A DNA stretch of 64,000 bases from Theobroma cacao. Its lineage: Eukaryota > Streptophyta > Magnoliopsida > Malvales > Malvaceae. The notes beneath the pieces are model-generated. The model was not told the origin of the DNA, made no database searches, and saw nothing but the letters and a program-made list of their open reading frames with translations. The stretch's first letter is position 1. Each line of letters begins with the position of its first letter. Both the position numbers and the translations under genes were made by a program. The stretch is taken from NCBI RefSeq assembly GCF_000208745.1, contig NC_030852.1, positions 5,959,690 through 6,023,689 on the forward strand, written 5' to 3'. Below, piece by piece: positions 33,781 to 46,862 of this stretch.

Positions 33781-36209
33781 TGTCGCCACATGCGGGTCCA
33801 GAAACCCGACTGCTAGACGTGAGAAAATTTAAGAATTGCCACCAATCTTTTTTATATAAGTGCGATTGATCACCTATTGATTTTATTTTAGTCGGCGAGG
33901 TGCTAAATTGATTTTAAGTTCGTCGAAAGAATAATAAATTGGTCTGCAAATTTTAGAGTGGGTTCGAGAGTATGGTTACGTACAGGGAAGGATTAGCCCT
34001 TGTGACCCTAGTTTCATGAACGATACCATTTAATCATATGTTACCCTATATTAACCTTAACTTTAATTTTATTCTTATGTTTCCCTAATTTTTGTTTGTA
34101 TATTTTATTTTTTATTTTATTAGCAAATTTAAACATTTTATTTGGTTTTACAAGTGCCCATTATGCAATTATGAAATGATGTCATGATTTACCAATTTTA
34201 AACAATAGGAAGCGAAAACCTTGTATCGAAAAATCATTCGTAGACCATACCAATGCTTTGTTGAAGTCTTGAAGTTTTCCTCACCTAAAGATGTCTCCGG
34301 AAGAACTCATCTCTACAATTCCTTCGAGAAAATCCCATCATCGGAGTTCTCGTCCTATTAACAAAATAAACATATCGTATGCTATGCCAAAATAACATTA
34401 TGAATGATGTCACATGAGTGCATTTATGAATATAATTTTCTTCATTAAAATTTCTATATATTTAATAGTTTAAACAATTAAATACCTCATTTATTTTTAC
34501 TATATATATTTTAATGAAACATTTATTTAAATTGATAATTTTTAATTACTATTATGTGTTAATATTATTTTATTTTATTGAACTATTGTTTTATTGAATA
34601 AACAACTAGTCTTTTATTTGCATCAATTGTTTGAATTAATTAATACCCATACAAATTTTAATTTTAGATGAAATATTATATGAATTTAAGATAATTGCTT
34701 GAATTAATGGAATTTTAGAATATAAAATTATGATTTATCACGACACTTCGGAGAAAACCCTAATTGAATTCCATTTCTAAGAAAGCCATCTCGAAAATAT
34801 TAACTCTTTGCTTTTCTGGGTGAAATTCTATCATCGGAACTAATCCAGAATTAACCACTCTATTACTATCTATATGTATATTTTAATTAACCTACCCCTT
34901 TTGTGAATAAATATCTCAATATATATTTTAATTTTAAGATCAAATAAATTTTATTTTTGCTCACTCACTTAACCTATTTTCTTGTGATTAAATATATTTT
35001 AAATCTATCTTTTTCATTTACTTTACTCACTTTCTTATGACTAAATATTTTATTATCATTTTTACTTCTTACCTAGTCCATTTTTCTTATGACTAAACAT
35101 ATGTATATATTTTATTTCCTTTTATCTATTTAATTTTATTTCTCTATACCTAAATATTTCTTTATTCCTTCCTATTGAAATTTGTTTTTTTTAGCTAAAA
35201 ATTTATATACTTTTTTATATATTTTCCTACATAAATCTATTATTCTTTATTGTATTTCTATTTCATCCATCTGTCTAAACCTATTCCTTCTTTGTTACTT
35301 AAATATTTATTTAATTTCTATTTTTGGTTTTTTTTACCTTTTTTTAATTAATATCCCTACCCTAACATTATATAAATTTTCTATATATTTTTATCCTCTC
35401 CTTTTAATTAATCACATTCCTAAATTGATTTATCTTCCAACAAAATATTGGGCCAAATAGAATACAACCAAACCAAAATAAATCCACAAAGGAAAAAGGG
35501 CTTCTTTTGCTTGGGTTAGGAACGACCCAAGGTGATCGGTCCAAGAAAAGGGGCGACCAAGTCTGCTGCATGAACTCATTTTGCCTCACCCCAAAATGCA
35601 CCGTCCGATGCCCACAACGCAACTTCCTTTCTTTTCTCAAAAGATTTGTCTTCCTTTCACTCTTTCAAAACGGCACCACTTAGACAAGTAACCGAGGTAT
35701 AAATTCTTTCTTTTTTCTCTTCTCTCCCTATTTCTCTTCTTCACTTTCTCTTTCTACCGTTGGTTCCCTCTCACTTCTCTCTAAACAAAAAAAAAAATCT
35801 CTCATTTTTCTCTCAAATGAAACCCTAGCCCCAAGCTTTTGATCTCTTCTTTTTTTCTCAACTCGATCAAAAACCATCGAACCTAAACTCCTTTGAACCC
35901 AAAAAAAAAAAAATTCATTTTACCCTATTGCCGCCCCATATGTCTCTATTTTTTCATTGTTCTTGTTTTTGTTTTGTTCATTTTTTTTGTTTAGATTTTG
36001 TTGTGGCTAGGTGTTTTGGTTAGTAGAATCAAAGCTAGGTTTTTTGGTTTTTTGTTCTAGGGATTTCTAGGGCTTTTTACAAGGTTTTTAAATTTTTTGG
36101 CTGTTGATTTCTTAAGGTTCTTAGGCTAAGGTTTTTTGTTTTAAAGGGGTTTTTTGCTAGTTTTTCAATCTCTAAAAAATCTCCCCTCTTCCCTTGTGAA
36201 TTTTAAAGG
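33781..36209. repeat. Gypsy-like LTR, part 1 (split by a Copia insertion)
   Basis: Starts TGTCGCCACATGCGGGTCC. A TATAAATTC box at about 35698 is followed by a T/C-rich leader-like stretch. Repeated words ('ccatc', 'catcggaa/catcggag') occur at 34270-34860. It is cut at 36209 by the Copia element and continues at 48033, where the text runs on naturally. I associate this start with a common plant LTR family from memory. The Gypsy label is an inference. Confidence 0.5.
36205..36209. repeat. target-site duplication AAAGG, left
   Basis: Identical to 48028-48032, directly flanking the Copia element. Confidence 0.9.
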
Positions 36210-37374
36210 TGTTGGCTCCATTAGTTTTTGATGATAATAAACCATTCCCATTTATTTGTGTCTAATATCTTTACTTGAGTGTGCAGGAAATTAATATATG
36301 AAATTAATTATTTAACTCTTCAAAGAGTATATCAGAAGAAAAAGAGGGATAAAAATAACAAGATGTAACTGTCTAATAAGGAGGAAGCTTATTGGTAAAA
36401 TAAGGAATAATGTTGGTTGACCAAGTTTCAAATTGGAGGAACGACGGGCTGAAGAGTTTGAGAAACAGAACCAACTTAGTCGACCAAGTAAGTCGACTAA
36501 GTGCTCTTTGCCATAATTGGCAACCTGAAACAGAACCAATTTAGTCAACCAAGTCAGTCGACTAAGAGCTCTCTGTCTGTAAATTGAACCAGAGCATTAC
36601 AAGACAGATTAACGGCTAGAACTCATCTTCAACTGTTTTCAACGGACATAAAACTGCCAAATTACCATCAGAGTTGCATCTCCAAGTATAAAAGGGTCTT
36701 CCAACAATTAGAAACAAGTTTTTGGAAGTTTTGGAAGATATTTGAGCAGTTAAGAGCTAATAAACCAAAAAATTTTCTCTTCACCTCACTGCACTTAAAC
36801 GCCCATCCTTTGTACTTGTATTCTGCACTCAACCTTATACCATTTAGATCAACTTATGATCATAGGTACTTTCTTTTACTTCTCTTATTGTATTCTTAGA
36901 GTGAGGGAGTTACTCTAAGTGTTTGTTTCAAGCAAGGTTTGCTTGAATGTGTTAAGGTTCTAACTTAGCCTTGAAAAGTTAGTTGTTGGGTTTTGGTTGA
37001 TCCCGTGAAAAACCATTGTTGTAGGTTGTGGTTAAGCCTTTGGAAAACCACTTTGGGTTTTAGTTTAGCCCGTGAAAAACTAGTGTAAAAGGTTTTGACT
37101 GAACCTTGTAAAAGCCATTGTAAAGCTTGGTGAAAGCTTGTGAATTTCACCGGATTCTTAGTAGATTATTTAGAAAATCCTTGGTTGGATAATCAAGGTA
37201 GTGGATGTAGGTCTTGGACTGAACCACTTTAAATTCTGCTATGATCTTTACTCTGTTTTTGTTTCATTTTCTTTCCTTCATTTGTCTCGCCCTTATCTAG
37301 ACTTTGAGACAATATTTCAAAGAGTCAAATTGTGCTATTCAGTCCCCCTCTAGCACATATTATTGGGATCAACA
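36210..37374 (+). repeat. 5' LTR of the Copia element
   Basis: 1,165 bases from TGTTGGCTCC to GATCAACA. A TATAAAAGG promoter box lies at 36687. Upstream of it are paired GTCGAC/GTCAAC motifs in the form AGTCGACCAAG...AGTCGACTAAG (36476-36570). U5 carries several GAAAAACCATTGTTG-like repeats. Confidence 0.93.
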
Positions 37375-37376
37375 AG

Positions 37377-37388
37377 TGGTATCAGAGC
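37377..37388 (+). other. primer-binding site (initiator tRNA-Met)
   Basis: Perfect TGGTATCAGAGC two bases after the 5' LTR. Confidence 0.95.
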
Positions 37389-37432
37389 TAGTTCCCTGTT
37401 TTTAAGGTCTAACACCCTTTGGGAGGATCCAA

Positions 37433-38806
37433 ATGGCTCTCCAAAAATCCATAGTTGCTGAGGGACAATCAACAAACAGACCACCTCTGTTTGATGGCTC
37501 AAATTACTCATATTGGAGTACTAAGATGTCAATATACATTAGGGCAATTGACTATGAGATATGGGATGTCATTACCGATGATCCTTTCATTCCAATGATT
37601 AGAAATTCGGTAAATGGTGAGAAAACTCCCAAACATAGAAGTAGGTGGACAGAAGCTGAAATAAGGAAAGTTCAAATCAACTCTAAGGCTATGCTTACTT
37701 TTATTTGTGCACTTGATTATAGAGAATATGATAAAGTGTTCATGTGTAAAAGTGCCAAGGAAATTTAGCAAAAATTAGGAGAGTTACATGGAGAAACAAA
37801 TATGGAAAAGGAATTGGAAGACAACTCTTGCGAGAATTAATGCTCAACAAGCAAAATGACAAATGGAGACAAGGAATCAAATGAAGATGTATCCTCAAAT
37901 CGAATTGAATTATGCTTCATGGCTCTTGAAGAGTTAAAAGTAACTTCTTCATCATGTGAACTTAATTCATGTGCTTTCAATGAATTACATGATGCTTTTG
38001 AGGATTTAGCTTTTGAGTTTGAGAAAATGAATATAAAGAACAAGAAAATCATTTCCACACTCGATGTTGAAAATGAATTTTTGATGAAAACAAAAATTGA
38101 TTTGGAAAAAGAAAATGAAAATTTGGAAAAGGATTTTAAAGCTTACCAAGAGCAAATTGATTTTTTGGAAAAAGGAAATTTAGACATGATAATAAAATTT
38201 GAAGATTTATTAAATGAGAAAGTGGAAGAAAGATCCAACTTGTGCTTGATGCCTAGAGATGATGAATCCGAGGTGTCTTTTACTTCTTGTGATATTTAAA
38301 TTGATGAGCTGCAAGATGAATATGAATGTCTCTATGATTAGTTTGAAAAGCTTGCATCAAAATATAAAACTTTGAAAAGAAAAGCTGCATCGCTTGAAAA
38401 TGATTTGGAAAAGATAAGACATGATTTCAACTCCGTTTTTGAGCAAAGAAAGTTCTTGCAAATTGAATTAGAACATTCAAAAACAGATTTTGAAAATTTA
38501 CAATTTGAGTTGAAAAACAGAACAGATGCTTTACAAGCTGCAATTGCTAAAAATACTGCTCTTAAGAATTTAAGAAATGAATCATCAAGAAAAAGCACAA
38601 ATTTTATAAGAAATGCTAATGATTTCTCCCCTAGATGCTTTGTTTGTGATAGAAGATGACATTTATCTTATGATTGCTTTGGGAAAAGAAATGTGCAGAA
38701 AATTAGAAAAATTTGGGTTCCAAAAGGAACTTTATGCAACAAGACTAACTTTCAAGGATCCAAAGCAATTTGGATACCAAAGATCAAATGAAAAATGTCT
38801 CTTGTA
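37433..38806 (+). pseudogene. Copia gag (stops and internal deletion)
   Basis: ATG at 37433, 45 bases after the primer site. The start (RPPLFDGSNYSYW, then MSIYIRAIDYEIWDVI) is the DUF4219/UBN2-type gag of SIRE-like Copia elements. The same frame runs on through stops at 37766, about 37838, 38297, 38339 and about 38657. After KEIWQKLGELHGET the usual central gag helices are missing, which points to an internal deletion. The middle (37856-38600) is a long Glu/Lys/Leu-rich coiled coil. The end retains a zinc-knuckle remnant, CFVCDRR-stop-HLSYDC, and the typical KIWVPKGTL and AIWIPK words. No protease follows. Gag would form particles; this copy cannot. Confidence 0.85.
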
Positions 38807-41800
38807 GGTGTGCTAGAGCAAGGAGAAACAATTCTTGAAGAATGAGTGCTCTTGAGTCACACATAAAGGAAAATGGGTGATCTCTGTGATAAATTTTTTT
38901 TTAATGAGAATCTTGATTGCTTATTTATTGAATGACTTGGTTTCTAAAATTGTTCGAAACATTGAAAATTTTACTTGCCTATTCTTGCTTGAATATTAAG
39001 TGCATAATTCTTTGAGCTTTATTGATCAATCTTGGCTATGCAACTTGATTTGATATGATACATGCTATAAGTTGCAAGGAAGTATGAATCTAAAGATTGA
39101 GTATGTACTTATATTTGATCTTAAATATATCATCATCCTTATTTTGAGAAAATTATTTTATTAAGATTGATTGATTATGAAAAATTGTTTCAATTAAATT
39201 TCCTCATGATTTATGAATTTGTTTCCATACTACTTTGAGGAAAAATGATTTTTGCTCATAATTTTGAAACATAAAAGGTTGGATAATATGATAGAAATAT
39301 GAGCATACTTGATGACTTACACTCACATTTATTCAAGTAGCCTAAAACAAGGAAAATTGAGTTAAAAAAATTATCCTTGATATCCTCGTACCTAACATAA
39401 GTCGACCATTTGAACAATCTTGATTTACATTCTAGAACTTCTTGAATAGTTCAAAATGATTGATAATGAGCTTGAAAGTTTTGACTACTTGAATTGGTAC
39501 TTTTAAAGCAAAATGAGCTTATATGAGAAAAAGGTTGCCATCCTTTAAGTTTAGAATGATGTATGAATTGAACAAGTTTGTTTCATAATGAAAAATACTT
39601 ATGACTTGTTCTTATTGGATGTGCATATTTGCTTGTAAGCTTGAATAGTCATAAGGGCATTTTTGAAATATAATTGTGAGATATTTGCAAATGACACTTG
39701 ACATGCATAAACATGATTCATTATGCTCATTACACATTTCATAAATCATTTAAAGCATAATTGAACAAAATTGAGTGATATTGAGCTCATGATTTTTCAC
39801 AAAGCATGTCTAATCTTGAATGTTTCAAGTTAAAAAGTTTGCAAAGAAAGATTAAATCTTTATCAATTGATTTTCTTGCAAAATCTTTTTATTCTCTTTG
39901 ATTGAAATTGATTCATTGTTTTTGATGATGTAGCATGGTTGAGCAAAATTGATTTGATACATCAATTGCATAAATCTTATTTTGCTTGGTTTTTCTCTCA
40001 TGATTGGTGCAATTGATTGAAAAGGATTTCTTAAGCATGATTTTGAGTTTGATAATTTGGCATTGATGGCATTTTTCAAGCAAAGGAACAAATTTTCTTG
40101 TAATCCTTGAGATTATAATGATTTCAATGATATATAACTTGAACAAGCATACCTTGTGTTGAAAATGCCATTATATATTGTTCTTGTTACAAATGATTGC
40201 TTGAATAACCTCAAGGGCATTTTTGTCCATATGCTAAAAAATTATAGAAAATGCTAAATTTGATGCTTATTACGCTTAAACATTGTTTAAATACTTGTTA
40301 TACATGTTATAAGTCATAGTCATGTATCATGATGTAAATTGAATATGTTTGAGCATATTAAAGGCATGATTCTTCAAATGAGCATTTCAACTTTTTACAC
40401 TTGTGAACAATGAGCAATAAAAGCCAAAATTTGAGTTCACGTATTTTTCTTGAAGAATCTTTGATCATACATGTCTAAAATGATGTTTTAACATGGTTGA
40501 AATGAAATTCTAAATTGTTCTCACACAAATCCATGTTTTGAGATCATTATACCTTAGAATATTGCATGTTTTGTTTCTTTGGATTTTCAATATGCAGGAA
40601 TCAAGCATAATTGACTCTTCAACATTGCTAGTCGACTATTGTAGAACAAAATGCAAACAATGCTGTTGGACCCAAAGGATATGTAGTTGATTCTTGAGTG
40701 CTCTAAAGCCAAAATGGACAGGTTTTGAGTTCCAAAATGTCTTTTTACTTTACATCTTGTCCATTACAATATTTTCTTCCTTATATTTCCTTTTTCAAAG
40801 ATGATTCTTAACTCTTAAAAACATGCAACATGAAATACTCTCATGATCATTTGGTGCAAGTACATGTTCTTGAAATTGCAAAACTTGCTGAAAAATGGGA
40901 AATCCTTTTTGATGAGATAAATCTATCTATTCCTAAGCATGACACTCATATTGATTCCATAAATTCTCATGTAGTTGCAATGACAAAATAGAAATATGAG
41001 AAATTGTTCATAAATTCTTGAATTTGTTAATTCGATTGGATTTTCATGTGCTTATATAGAAAATATCTTATGAAAATTAAAATGTTCAAATGCTAATGTA
41101 GGAACAATTCTTGAAATATATTTTATGTTTGTGCTTAAATGATTGTTTCAAAATTGATTTCTTGATTATGCATACAAACTTGATTAAGATGAACTCATCA
41201 AACTTAATGAAAATATTCTTGGTTCATCTACTATATTGGTCAAGACACATGCTTATATGATTTTTCTTTATGCTTGACCTTAAGGTTTGAAATCTAAAAC
41301 TTGACTTGAGCTATGCATTTGAATATGAATTTAATTGTCAAGTTTGAGTTGACATAGTTGAAATTTATTTTGAATATGCATTTAAATGTTACCTATGTCT
41401 TCATTAAGCCTTGATGTTTACATGATCTAAAGATTTTGTGTGCATCCAACTTTAGGTTATAGGTCACCATAAACAACTTGACATGTCAAATAAAATATGG
41501 CCTATAGCTTTAGTTAGCAATGAATGCGTAATGTGCTTTGATTAAATATCTCTTTCTTGAATCTTGATAATTGGTATTCATTGATGATTGAATGTTCACT
41601 TTGAATATATTCATGAGTTGAGTGCTTTGCTTTCAATATTCTATAGCAATTGATATCACTCATGAATCATGAATTATTGAGAAATTGCATGTACCTTGAA
41701 CTTCCATGGTTGCATATCTTTTCAATGGGTATATGTCTATATTGAACTCATGCTTGCATTTTGATGAACAAAATTGGAATCATGATTAAGGAAGATAGCC

Positions 41801-42888
41801 ATGTTGTTTCTTGTAATCATGTTTGTGCTTATTTGATCATAACTTTTATACATGATTGAAATAAATGCAAAATGCTTTAGTCATGCTTTATTAATAATGA
41901 TATGCCTTTTATGAAAGTTCTCCTTGAATTTACAATTTCATATATAATTTGGCGAATACATCTTGTAATGCTTGCTTTAAAATGACTTGGATAAATGACC
42001 GCTTGAAATTGATTTGGGAAAATACTTGCTAAAAATAATTAATGATAATATTTTTTTTCTTGAGTTGCTATTTTCATATATGAAATAAGGAATTTATTGG
42101 AAATGCTTGAGTGAAACTTCTTGACTAATGATACCTTAGACATGCCTAGGAACTACTTGGCAAATACTTCTTGAAAATATGAGTATGTGATGAATATGTT
42201 GAACATCTATTCAAATGCTCATACTTTTTTTTGGTTCCATGAATACTTGAGTATTAGGGAAATAAATTGAAATATCAATTTGAATGCTCATTTATTCTAG
42301 GCTCATGATTTCTTTCCTAATACTTGATCTATTGAGGATCTCTAACAATTTGTGTTGAGCTTATGATTTCTTAAGGGGGAGTCAATCATTGTCCTTGATA
42401 TCATAAGGAATTAAGATCTTTAACAACAAGGTTTGGTGAGATTCAACATTTGGTGTTCTTCGCTACCGGCAACATCTTTCTAAACACCAAAATAGATATT
42501 GTGCCTTATATTGCTTCTCACTTAAACTTGAATGTTGAAATACATAATTGGTATCAAGCCTTAAGTTTTCTCAATTAGTGTCTAGCTTTAAAATTAGTAT
42601 CAAGCTTTATAATTGTCTCTTCTCTCTTGAGCTTTAAATTGATCATATCTTTCTTAAATGTTTTGAGCCTTGAAGTTGATATGCTTGGAATGCTTAGTGA
42701 TACATGAAGTCTCTACTAGTGCTTTACTAATTGGTATAATGAGCTTTAAAATGATTCCATCTCTCATAATTGATATTGTGCTTTTACAAATGAGGAGATT
42801 TAACTTACATCTATCAATTGGTTTATTGAGCTTTAACACTTGGTATTGGAGTTGAAATATGGCTTATGTGCTTATTGAACATCTTTAT
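38807..42888 (+). other. AT-rich non-coding spacer replacing pol
   Basis: Four kilobases with words such as 'cttgaat', 'gcttgat' and 'aattgat' recurring many times and no conserved protein motif. Stops are frequent in all frames. A GGGGGAG tract lies at about 42376. It occupies the place of integrase and RT. The uniform composition suggests slippage-type expansion or very old decay. Confidence 0.6.
42884..42888. repeat. target-site duplication TTTAT, left
   Basis: Identical to 45679-45683, flanking the solo LTR. Confidence 0.8.
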
Positions 42889-45678
42889 TGTCATGACCCA
42901 AAACTCCCATCGGGCCCATGACAACCTCCGCGACGTCTCGATAGGCACTCATTACCCAAAATGCCGATCGGAATCCCGCAAAGCTTAGCATCAGCTTCCG
43001 CATCTCCCTGGTGAGCGACAATTATTAAATCTTGCATTTCAAGAAATCATAAGTCGTTTCCAAATCAAAACAATATAATATTATTTTCTGGCTCACAGGG
43101 GTATTTTCATCATTTTTCTTCGAAAATACCGAAACCCGCCAAAAACATGGTGTGTGGGTGGAAAAACACATGTTTCATAATTAAAAGTAAATTTAGATGT
43201 CTAAAATATTATTTGAAATGAAATTATAATTGTTTGAATAAAATAATAATATTCAATAAAATATTCTATTTTCTAAAAAAAAACAATATTTATAGAGAAA
43301 TCCGTAAATAATTTCTGTAGTGTAAAAGCTAAATATATTCATACGTACTTTAAAGTAGATAACTGAAGTATAAAATTCAAATTTACAATGACATGTGGGC
43401 CCCCAACTAACCAATAAGGTGCAAGTTTGTGAACCTACAATTTTGTCGATGCAAGGCTAACTGAAGTCCTTGATGCAATCGGCTATCTACCGGCTATCTC
43501 GAGCTTGAAAAGTAGGGAATTGAGGGTGGTGAGATTATAAAATCCCAGTGAGTAAACAGATACCATTTAAACCATCTAAAGTCGAGTAAATGGAGACAAG
43601 TAAAATATTCCATTCCAGTATGTTTTTCATAACATCAATAATCAATTTACTCAAATAATCAACTTGGCTTATGTATTTCACAAAACTTGGCTCCTGCCAA
43701 TATCATTCTCAGGGATGCCTTGGCTTAGGCATCTGATCGAGACCACCACGATTGTTCAGTGTAGTACACACATGAACATATTTTTACATTTGAAAATCTA
43801 GCCATGCCTTGGCGTTGGCTGAGTCTCACTCTCACGCAGTGGTCCACGTGAAGTGCACTCAAATCTTTACCTCTAGAGACACCCTCCACATGGCTCTCCG
43901 ATCGAGGTAAGGTATATCTGATTCTGTGCTCCCTCTCTTAGGTTGGTCCACAGAACCTCCACTTCAGAGATTATGGATTATTTTATCTACCACCTGATTT
44001 ATAAAATCTTTATTTGCATGACATGGCAATTTATCGCAACCTAGCCTTTCAAGGCTGAATACACAGTACAAATAATTCTAACACCAAAAATCAGTTTAGC
44101 CATTCATGCTCATATATTGTCATAAGCCATTCAATTTAAAACCATAAAATTACAGCACATTAAGTGGTCTCCAATTACTCTATTTTCAAAACCATAATTC
44201 AATTTCAAGACAATTTATTAAATCATTTTATTTAAACACATTTTACTTATAAAACATAAGGATTTACCATTTAAACTCATTTTCCTATAAAATAAAAAAA
44301 TCGAATAAAAACCACTCTAGATAATTAAGATGATAGTAAGGTTACTCACAGTATCAGGAGTAGAAATATTCCTAGTCCCGATCTTTGGTGTAATCTCTTT
44401 ATCCTTATCAAATAGCTCACCACCTATACATCACACATGACACAAAATTCAATAATTTGTGTCAATTTGTCATAAACTATTTCAGGCTCTCTAAATCTAA
44501 ATGAATGCATGGAATGCTCAGTCAACCGCTTAAACGCGATGTTGACCTAATTCGGCCTATCACCCGATTAAATTACTAACGCGTCCAATTTAATCTCAAA
44601 TTACTCCATTTCTTTTCTAATACCTCAATTCACCAAACATTATTCAAATAACACCAATTTCAGCATCAAAACCCTCCCATTTCTTCATGGAAAAATTTAG
44701 CCATTACAGTGCACTAACACCGTGATTTTTCCTACTTAATTTTCTCACCATTATTCATCATTTTCTAAGCCATTTCTCTTGAAATAATAACAATCCATCA
44801 CCCACACACATCAAGGAAGATTCGGCCAATGAAGATTCATGGGAAAAATGGATTCTTTTCTTGTTGTTTTGCTTCTAAATATGCTAAACTAACCTTAATC
44901 ACTAACATAACTTAAAATCAAACAATTCCAACATCATTTCTCTCACCATACCCATTCGGCCTACCACTTATTCACTATGAAATCATGCTTCTCAACCATA
45001 GAAATAAGAAAATAAAGCATGGGTATTGTAAATCTCAAGTAAAAATAAAGAATTTTCACTTTACCTTGCTTAATTCCTTGGATTTTCACACTTTCTCTTG
45101 AATTTTCCTTGGCTAGGGTTTGTTTTCCTTATTTTCTTTCTTTCCTCTCTTGTTTTCTTACTTGGCCAACCCTTATGGTGAGAATGGGCTGATTTTATGC
45201 TGATTTTTATAGCTTAATAATAAGATAATAAAGCTTGACACGTGGCACTTTGTGATTGGTCCACACTTTAAATATTTGTCTTTTAATTCTTTAATTATCC
45301 ACCACACATTTTCTCATATTTATCCATTTCTATGATGAATAAAATACCTTGTTCTTGACAAGTGTCGGGGGTGAAAATTTACCGATTTGCCATCGGGGTG
45401 GCAAAATTACCATTTTACCCCTGGATAGTGAAAATTTTGATTTTACTCCAAATTGATCCTCGAACTCCGAATCACCATTTTAAGTCATTCCTGAACTGTA
45501 AAATTTTGAATTTCACCTTAAAATCACTATTTGACCTAGTTCGAGGTTTAGATCAACTTTGTTGTACCTTTAGGTACAATACTGACTTTTATCGATTTTT
45601 CGAGGCTCTCCTAGTATGTAAACATGGTATCCATCACATGTATGTCATGATAAGTATTTTATAAGGTCGGACTTTACA
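42889..45678 (-). mobile_element. Gypsy-type solo LTR inside the Copia element
   Basis: 2,790 bases from TGTCATGACCC to GACTTTACA, flanked by TTTAT on both sides. It aligns with 2160-5123 of the LTR at the left end of the window, in the same direction, but stops ~330 bases short of that LTR's far end. No internal genes. Removing it and one TTTAT restores smooth Copia spacer sequence, so it inserted after the Copia element. Minus orientation follows from the related LTR whose primer site is visible. Confidence 0.88.
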
Positions 45679-45683
45679 TTTAT
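45679..45683. repeat. target-site duplication TTTAT, right
   Basis: Matches 42884-42888. Confidence 0.8.
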
Positions 45684-46848
45684 GATTATCCTTCTTGAAC
45701 TCCATAATTGTTATGTGCACATTTTGCTTATAGATATATATACATGTGGCTTTCTCATTGATAATTAAGACTTGAATGTGCTTAATGGGTATATTTCCTA
45801 ATGACTTGGTTGAGGATATTAAGTGCATATATATGATGACTTAAAGACTTTATGGTTACATATCCATGGACTTAATGCTTATATTCTTAATGGATTTTGC
45901 TAACCATTATTTATTGAGCTTAAATGTTTAATGCTCACTCATCTTATCCTTTTTGATATAACAAAAAGGGGGAGAAGGTTTATGAGCAAATTTAATTTCA
46001 TGCATATGTTGAGGGGGAGATTTTAAAATCATTTCAAATGCAAATTATGCTCATAGTTTTGTCATATCAAAAAGGGGGAGTAGAATGGCAGAACCAAAGG
46101 TGTAGGAACCAAAGAATAATTTTTTTAAAAAAAATGTTAGGGTGGAGGAACCAAGAACCTAAGAAAGAAAAGAAAGCAGAACTAGGAGCAGGAACTTAGA
46201 AAAATAGGAGATAGGAAGCAAAATAGTCCATGGGCAATTTCGAAATATTTTTTGATTAACTGCTATTTGTGCCATGGTGGCACTTGAACACTTAAGTTTA
46301 ATTATGTTGTTTATATGGTTGTGTGTGAAACGTGAATGCTGATATGTCTATGTTGTTTAACTACTACAAATTGAAGTTTGCTAATATTTTGCTATCCTAG
46401 TATTTTTACTGTCATGAACAAAATCTGCTGATGCTATGCTGATATTGCTGATAAATGATTTTCAATATGGCATTGAGAATAACTTATGTTTATAAATAGA
46501 TATAGATGCTGTGTATAGAATGTCAATTGAATCATGAAGGGAATAGATAAAATCTGATGACTATATGCTGTTGACAGAACTCTGCTAAATTCTTTATGAA
46601 AATCTGTCAACATTCATTGCTGTAAATCATTCTAAATTTCTACACATGTATATACACATATATAATCTAAGTGTACAATGTCATTCTCTCTATATGACAA
46701 GAATAAAATTTGCTGGAATAAAGTAAGCAAAATATGCACACACTAAAGGGAAGCATATACTTAGGGGGAGCAATTCTCATTTTTTATAGAAAACGAAAAA
46801 GAGTAAAAAGACACTATGCTGTTAATCAAGGAATGTTTTGTCATCATC
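45684..46848 (+). other. 3' non-coding region of the Copia element
   Basis: Contains purine tracts at about 45966 (AAAAAGGGGGAGAAGG), 46012, 46071 and 46763, each like a polypurine tract. No coding seen. Confidence 0.6.
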
Positions 46849-46862
46849 AAAAATGGGGAGAT
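46849..46862 (+). other. polypurine tract
   Basis: The run AAAAATGGGGAGA directly precedes the 3' LTR and would prime plus-strand DNA synthesis. Confidence 0.85.

Noticed and set aside
37377..37388. tRNA gene signal
   Set aside because: The match is only the 12-base primer site complementary to a tRNA end; no cloverleaf is present here or elsewhere that I could find.
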